DNA from: Candidatus Nanoarchaeia archaeon
GTDB taxonomy: Archaea > Nanobdellota > Nanobdellia > Woesearchaeales > WJIZ01
DNA length: 64,000 nt
Direction: 5' to 3'
Assembly (NCBI GenBank): GCA_028279765.1
Contig: JANQND010000019.1
Span: forward strand, 1 to 64,000
The translations under genes were made by a program, and so were the position numbers. Below, piece by piece: positions 59,990-64,000 of the stretch (position 1 is the first letter of the stretch; every line of letters starts with the position of its first letter). The notes beneath the pieces were generated by a model, which ran no database searches, was not told the origin of the DNA, and worked only from the letters and a program-made list of their open reading frames with translations.

Positions 59990-62272
59990 TTATTCTGCTT
60001 TGAATTTTCTCTTTTTTATTGTTCTTTTGAGCCATTCCTCCCATTCAAAGAATATTTTTTTTGAGTCTAATGTGCCGGTTTTTTCAGCAACGCGATCAGA
60101 GATTTTGTGAAATTCGTCGTTAGAGAGAATAACAAAGTCTGCTTCTAACAGGTCCGGGTTGTTATGCTTATCTGAGTATTTGACTATGGTTTCTTTTATT
60201 TTTGCCCGCAGTAAGATATTATCCCAGATTGCATCCCAGTTTCCTGCCCATTCTTTTACATTGCCTGCGATTGCCTTGAGTATATCGGATTCTCCATTGA
60301 GCAGATCGTCGGAGGGGAGAAGCTTATCTTCCTTAGGATCGTATTTCATGAGATCTACGAATCCTCCCTCTAATAAAGGATCATTTTCCCACTGCTTTCG
60401 TACTTCGGTAATCTGGGTTACTCTTCTCCATCGGTGGATGCCATCGGGGGATCGGATAGGGTTTGCTACAATGACAATATCTGTTGCCTTAAAGCTGGTT
60501 TTTGGAACCTGCAAATCATTGACTACTCTGTCGAAAACGCCATAGGGGGAATCACCATGAATAGTTCCTGCTACAATGTTTGCCAGGGCACCGATTCGCA
60601 TGGATTCATAGAGCGCTCGCGCTTCAGTACTTCGTACTTCTCCTACGATTAATCCTGAGTCTCCTAAACGCAGCGTGGTTCGAATACCCTCGTCTGCTGA
60701 TACTTCTGCAGTTCCCTGAGTCATTGCAGATGCTACTTTCATAGGCTGGATGTTATAGCCGAGTTTTCGTAAGGAGTCTACCGGAAGCTCAAGGGTGTCT
60801 TCGATAGTGATGAGCCGTGATCGTCTCATGACCTCGACCATCACTGCGCTAAGCACCGATGTTTTTCCTGCTGACCTGGTTCCTGCAATCAACATGGTTC
60901 GTGATCCATCCACAAGGAAACTGATGAGTCCTGCGGCGAGCGGATCAAGCATGCGCTGTTTGATGAATAGAGGCAGAGTCCATGGCTTATCACGATGCCT
61001 GCGGAATGCGTATGCTAGCCCTTGCGGATTTAATGGAGAGGAGATAACCGCAACCCTGGTGTTTGCTCCTGGAAGTAAGAGTTCAGTATCAAGAATAGAG
61101 TTTGCCTCGTCAAGCGGCCTTCCTGAGATTAGCCTGAGCTTTGATGCCCAGCTCTCTGATTCTGGCTCTGTCGGAATAATGTTTGTTTTGCAGTCGCCAA
61201 AATCCTGATGTACCACGAACATTGGTGTCTCTCCCATGGGAGAATTAATCGTGATGTCCTGGATTTTCTGGTCAGAGAGCAGCACCTCGATGAGCCCAAA
61301 GCCAATGGTGTAGCGCACCAGGATGCTCGTAAGGAGGTCAATATCTTTTTCTTTCAGTTTTAGTTCCTTGTAGCTGGTCAGCTCTTCAATGAGATCCCGT
61401 CCTACGTTATAGAATACCTGGCGCATGCGGTCAGGATCAACAAAGTCTGATTTCTTTGGCTTGTGCTCTGCCATGATTTTTCGTGCAGTATCAAGCACTT
61501 CGTATTGTTCTTCGTCTAATCTGAATTCAGGAGGAGTTAAATGATAGAGGTATTGGACAGAGTTTGGAATTTCGAAAATAGTAACTTCTGTCCCATCATC
61601 TAAGGTGTAGGTGTCAAGTTCCTCGCCGTCTGTTGGGTAGGCAGCCATCAACTTAGTGAACATGAAGTCCGGCTTGATCGTGGGACTGAACACTAACTGA
61701 TAGATCTGCCGATCTCCCGGGATGTATCCTGCAAGCTGGGATTTTACCATGTCAATGAGTTTGATGCGTTCAAAAAGCGAGATGATGTGGTTGAGAAGAG
61801 CAAGATAGGTTTGCTGGCAGCCTGCGCAGGTCGAATTAACCATCTTTTCTGCTTTGATTGCTTCGTCGCGCTCTAAACGCTTGAGTTCTACGTATGCGCT
61901 AATAGGGTCTGATTTTACCGTGGAAGAGATGAGGTTCTTTATTTGGGCATACCAGTTGGGAAGGCATTGAATACACTGTGGCTTCATCAATACGTCATAC
62001 CCGGGCATATTTTGTGTTCTGGAGAGATGAGAGTGCAGGCGTACTACTTCTTTGAGTATTTCGGTTTGGTTAAAGTCGTATTCGTAGTCCCTTTTTTGCT
62101 GAAAGACAATTTTTGTTGCGTTTGGCTCTTTTGCAAGGATGTCGATGGCATGGGATAATGTTATGGGATCATCTTCAATAGCAGGAATACGCGGATAGTC
62201 CTCACAGTTTGCTACTATCACGGTATCCTCTCCTTCCCGTGCTATACGATAAGAGAAAGGGCTATCTGGCAT
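59990..62272 (-). CDS. Secretion ATPase 2 (TadA/VirB11-like)
   Basis: 760 residues. A long N-terminal region includes two CxxC pairs (PQCIQCLPNW; STCAGCQQTY, about residues 115-165) that may bind zinc. The ATPase core has Walker A GTRSAGKTS, LITIEDTLELP, GLIVGEVRSTEARALYESM and AGTIHGDSPY. The C-terminal 150 residues are specific. It differs from the 51670 ATPase in having no helical repeats. It forms an operon with the double T2SSF protein and starts on the last base of the RHH stop (TAATG). Confidence 0.9.
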   Translation of the reverse strand: MPDSPFSYRIAREGEDTVIVANCEDYPRIPAIEDDPITLSHAIDILAKEPNATKIVFQQKRDYEYDFNQTEILKEVVRLHSHLSRTQNMPGYDVLMKPQCIQCLPNWYAQIKNLISSTVKSDPISAYVELKRLERDEAIKAEKMVNSTCAGCQQTYLALLNHIISLFERIKLIDMVKSQLAGYIPGDRQIYQLVFSPTIKPDFMFTKLMAAYPTDGEELDTYTLDDGTEVTIFEIPNSVQYLYHLTPPEFRLDEEQYEVLDTARKIMAEHKPKKSDFVDPDRMRQVFYNVGRDLIEELTSYKELKLKEKDIDLLTSILVRYTIGFGLIEVLLSDQKIQDITINSPMGETPMFVVHQDFGDCKTNIIPTEPESESWASKLRLISGRPLDEANSILDTELLLPGANTRVAVISSPLNPQGLAYAFRRHRDKPWTLPLFIKQRMLDPLAAGLISFLVDGSRTMLIAGTRSAGKTSVLSAVMVEVMRRSRLITIEDTLELPVDSLRKLGYNIQPMKVASAMTQGTAEVSADEGIRTTLRLGDSGLIVGEVRSTEARALYESMRIGALANIVAGTIHGDSPYGVFDRVVNDLQVPKTSFKATDIVIVANPIRSPDGIHRWRRVTQITEVRKQWENDPLLEGGFVDLMKYDPKEDKLLPSDDLLNGESDILKAIAGNVKEWAGNWDAIWDNILLRAKIKETIVKYSDKHNNPDLLEADFVILSNDEFHKISDRVAEKTGTLDSKKIFFEWEEWLKRTIKKRKFKAE

Positions 62273-62409
62273 TATCGCCCACCTCTTAGTCGTTCAAGAG
62301 CTATTTCAATAAGGTGGGATTTGTTTCGGTATTTTGCCTTGTTTTCACACTGTTTGCTAATCCAGAGAATCAGATCTTCTTCAATAGTTGCTGAAATGGG
62401 CTTTTTCAT
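62272..62409 (-). CDS. Ribbon-helix-helix regulator (CopG-like)
   Basis: 45 residues: MKKPISATIEEDLILWISKQ, then KAKYRNKSHLIEIALERLRG. This is the classic ribbon (SATIEEDL), helix, turn (NKSHLIE), helix pattern of RHH repressors. Its stop overlaps the secretion ATPase start, so it is the first gene of that operon and a likely autoregulator. A large inverted repeat lies directly upstream. Too short for the ORF track. Confidence 0.8.
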   Translation of the reverse strand: MKKPISATIEEDLILWISKQCENKAKYRNKSHLIEIALERLRGGR

Positions 62410-62421
62410 GGGGGAAAAGAA

Positions 62422-62476
62422 TCCGTAAAAGAGTCAGAAAAAGCATGTTGGGGGTATGCTGCTACCCTTTTACGGA
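62422..62476 (-). promoter_or_regulatory. Nested inverted repeat upstream of RHH gene
   Basis: TCCGTAAAAG (62422-62431) and CTTTTACGGA (62467-62476) form a perfect 10-bp inverted repeat, with inner AGCAT/ATGCT arms. A TATA-like ATATATATCATAATATG (about 62497-62513) puts the transcript start near the outer arm, so this is an operator or a 5' leader hairpin. The remaining 62477-62649 is AT-rich promoter DNA without a gene. Confidence 0.6.
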
Positions 62477-62649
62477 AAAAATGTGATGCTGAAAACATAT
62501 TATGATATATATTTTCTTTATTTTAACAGATTTACTATATTTTATAATATAATTAGTATTTAAATGTGTTGATTTATTCTGTTGATAATTTGGTAACCAC
62601 TAAGTAATCCTTACATAATCTTTAATAATGTCCAGGAGAATGATACTAT

Positions 62650-63060
62650 ATGGTTAAGATAGTAATGGGGAAAAAGCCTGCTGCTGCAAAAAGCAGTGCT
62701 GTTCCGTCTGCTGCAAAGGACCTTGAAGGGACAGCGAGGCGATTAAAGATAATGGAAGAGCGTTTTGCGAACATGCGCTCCAAGGTTCAGGTGCTTGAGC
62801 AGAATATGCTGCATAAGCACAAGAATTTCTTTGTGGAGATCAAAACGCTTAATATGGAACTGACTGAAGTGAAGAAAGAGATCAATGAGCTCAAGGATAA
62901 GATTATTATCATGGTGCGGGAGCTGGATTCGTTTGCTAAAAAAGAAGAAGTGCATATTCTGAAAAAGTATATTGACTTGTGGAATCCGGTGAAGTTTGTT
63001 TCCAAGCGGGAAGTTGAGTCTATTGTCCACGAAGTTATTGAGAAGATGCGAAGGGAATAA
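62650..63060 (+). CDS. Coiled-coil protein, archaellum-accessory-like
   Basis: 136 residues. After a flexible, Ala/Lys-rich N-terminus (KKPAAAKSSAVPSAAK), residues about 30-115 form a continuous coiled coil (ARRLKIMEERFANMRSKVQV, NMELTEVKKEINELKDKIII). The end, WNPVKFVSKREVESIVHEVI, is a short domain. Length and layout resemble ArlC/D/E-type accessory proteins that link the motor to the cell. AGGAG lies about 10 nt before the ATG. Confidence 0.6.
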   Translation: MVKIVMGKKPAAAKSSAVPSAAKDLEGTARRLKIMEERFANMRSKVQVLEQNMLHKHKNFFVEIKTLNMELTEVKKEINELKDKIIIMVRELDSFAKKEEVHILKKYIDLWNPVKFVSKREVESIVHEVIEKMRRE

Positions 63061-63081
63061 GGATTTTTATTTGTTCTTGTT

Positions 63082-63167
63082 GACAACAACAATGGCGCAA
63101 ATTGCTTAGTCTCTAAGCAAAGGTTTTGTGCAACAAAACCGCTTTGCCTGCCGTTATTGTTGTTGTC
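63082..63167. repeat. Multi-hairpin palindromic element E5
   Basis: Outer arms GACAACAACAAT and ATTGTTGTTGTC, then GGC-GCAAA/TTTGC-GCC, enclose hairpins TTGCTTAG-tct-CTAAGCAA and GGTTTTG-tgcaa-CAAAACC. It is the clearest member of the family and lies between the two coiled-coil genes. Confidence 0.7.
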
Positions 63168-63244
63168 ATAATTCTCATCAGATATGTAAATGAAAACTTT
63201 TATATAGGTAGTTTCTTAGCGTTAGTAAAAAGAGGTGTGGGTGA

Positions 63245-63904
63245 ATGCCGTTATTTGGAAAGAAGAAAGATACTAATCCTGATCCGTATGCAGATATGAT
63301 GCAGGGCGGAATGCCGCCACCAGCAGGGTCCGGACAAGACCCGTATGGTGCAGGCATGGACCCTGCAATGCAGGACCCCTATGCGAATCCTAATCAAGAC
63401 TATTATCAGCAGCAGGCAGAGATGCCTCCAGCTGCTGACCCTCAGATGCCGCCTCTGGACCCTGGTGTGCCGCAGGGAATGCCGCCACCAGCAGGGCCAG
63501 ATCCGTATGCACAACCGCAGCAAGACCCCGCTGGCTTCAGTCCTTCCGGTGCTGCACCGTCCTTTTCCGTCGATGATAATAAGGAGCGTATTGAAGAGAT
63601 TGCTGAGGCAATCATTGATGAGAAATGGAATGTTCTGGTAAAGGATATCAATAAGGTGATTGAGTGGAAGGAGCGCTCCGATAATGAGCTGAAACGACTT
63701 TCCCAGGAAATTGTAAATCTGAAAGAGCGCTTTGAGTCCCTGCACAAAGGAGTGCTGGGCAAGATTTCTGATTATGACCAGAATCTTTCTAATGTAGGAA
63801 CAGAGATCAAGGCAATGGAGAAAGTGTTTCAGAATGTTTTGCCTACCTTAACCGAGAGTATCCATAAGCTGGAGCGATTGTCTAAAGGTCCAGGTGAGAA
63901 GTAA
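63245..63904 (+). CDS. ArlC-like coiled-coil protein with Pro/Gln-rich arm
   Basis: 219 residues. The first 105 residues are a low-complexity, Pro/Gln/Asp/Tyr-rich arm with repeated GMPPPAGxxPDPYA units. Residues about 110-215 match the FlaC/ArlC coiled-coil type (IEEIAEAIIDEKWNVLVKDI, IVNLKERFESLHKGVLGKIS). In Euryarchaeota, ArlC connects motor and chemotaxis. CTTTTATATAGG and GGTG before the ATG give a short leader with a ribosome site. Confidence 0.72.
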   Translation: MPLFGKKKDTNPDPYADMMQGGMPPPAGSGQDPYGAGMDPAMQDPYANPNQDYYQQQAEMPPAADPQMPPLDPGVPQGMPPPAGPDPYAQPQQDPAGFSPSGAAPSFSVDDNKERIEEIAEAIIDEKWNVLVKDINKVIEWKERSDNELKRLSQEIVNLKERFESLHKGVLGKISDYDQNLSNVGTEIKAMEKVFQNVLPTLTESIHKLERLSKGPGEK

Positions 63905-64000
63905 GAGGATTTTATTCTGGTGTTGGTTTATTGTTTATTTGTGCTTCTACTATGCAGATTTTCCTACCATTAATGCAACGGTAAATATCGACACTAACAG
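63894..64000 (+). CDS. Exported protein, 5' part only
   Basis: A GTG at 63894, overlapping the ArlC-like gene by 11 nt, opens a frame to the window edge: a basic start MRSKR, then a hydrophobic signal (ILFWCWFIVYLCFYY) and ADFPTINATVNIDTN. The end is outside the window. It is probably a secreted or membrane component of the same pilus/archaellum locus. Confidence 0.5.
   Translation, partial: MRSKRILFWCWFIVYLCFYYADFPTINATVNIDTN

Overview
The window reads as a chromosome segment of a DPANN-type archaeon, probably of the Woesearchaeota/Pacearchaeota kind. The basis is gene content and promoters: Orc1/Cdc6, a Cdc48/VAT-type AAA ATPase, RtcB with archease, archaeal pantoate kinase and phosphopantothenate synthetase, an RPA-like OB protein, class III signal peptide (pilin-like) proteins, intron-containing tRNAs, and archaeal TATA boxes. 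Many TATA boxes sit about 26 nt before the ATG, which implies leaderless mRNAs. No rRNA, CRISPR array or transposase was seen. The lineage is my inference; no database search was possible.

Layout. 1-6.6 kb (minus strand): cell-surface genes (two tandem anchored surface proteins, two paralogous secreted proteins, an exported lipoprotein with a signal-peptidase-like fold, and a Cache-HAMP receptor lacking an output domain). 6.7-20.6 kb: a DHH phosphoesterase, a Yip1-like membrane protein, mutS-mutL, an HNH nuclease, tRNA-Gly(UCC), two glycosyltransferases, smc, an AbrB-like microprotein and rnhB. 20.7-23.3 kb: an initiator tRNA-Met with two introns, abutted by a LAGLIDADG endonuclease gene and followed by a second copy of the tRNA's last exon; then two unknown genes and an intron-containing tRNA-Ser(GCU). 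23.3-34.9 kb: a secreted transglutaminase-like protein, pilin-like genes, serS, cdc6, acylphosphatase, a large secreted metalloprotease, and an operon of three microproteins.

34.9-48.8 kb is mostly housekeeping: TsaC/Sua5, a metallophosphoesterase, archease-rtcB, tatD, a CoA pathway block (panB, panD, a CoaBC-pantoate kinase fusion, phosphopantothenate synthetase), a HAD phosphatase and Cdc48/VAT. 48.9-64 kb is an archaellum/type IV pilus-like region: pilin-like and Cys-rich secreted proteins, two secretion ATPases, two kinds of membrane platform protein, a KaiC/ArlH-like ATPase, ArlC-like coiled-coil proteins, a small ribbon-helix-helix regulator with a palindrome in its leader, and an OB-fold SSB.

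RNA processing is a recurring theme: four tRNAs carry introns, and RtcB with archease could ligate their exons. Long palindromic intergenic elements with several internal hairpins recur at least five times. tRNA 3' ends are duplicated downstream of two tRNAs, which looks like insertion at tRNA genes.
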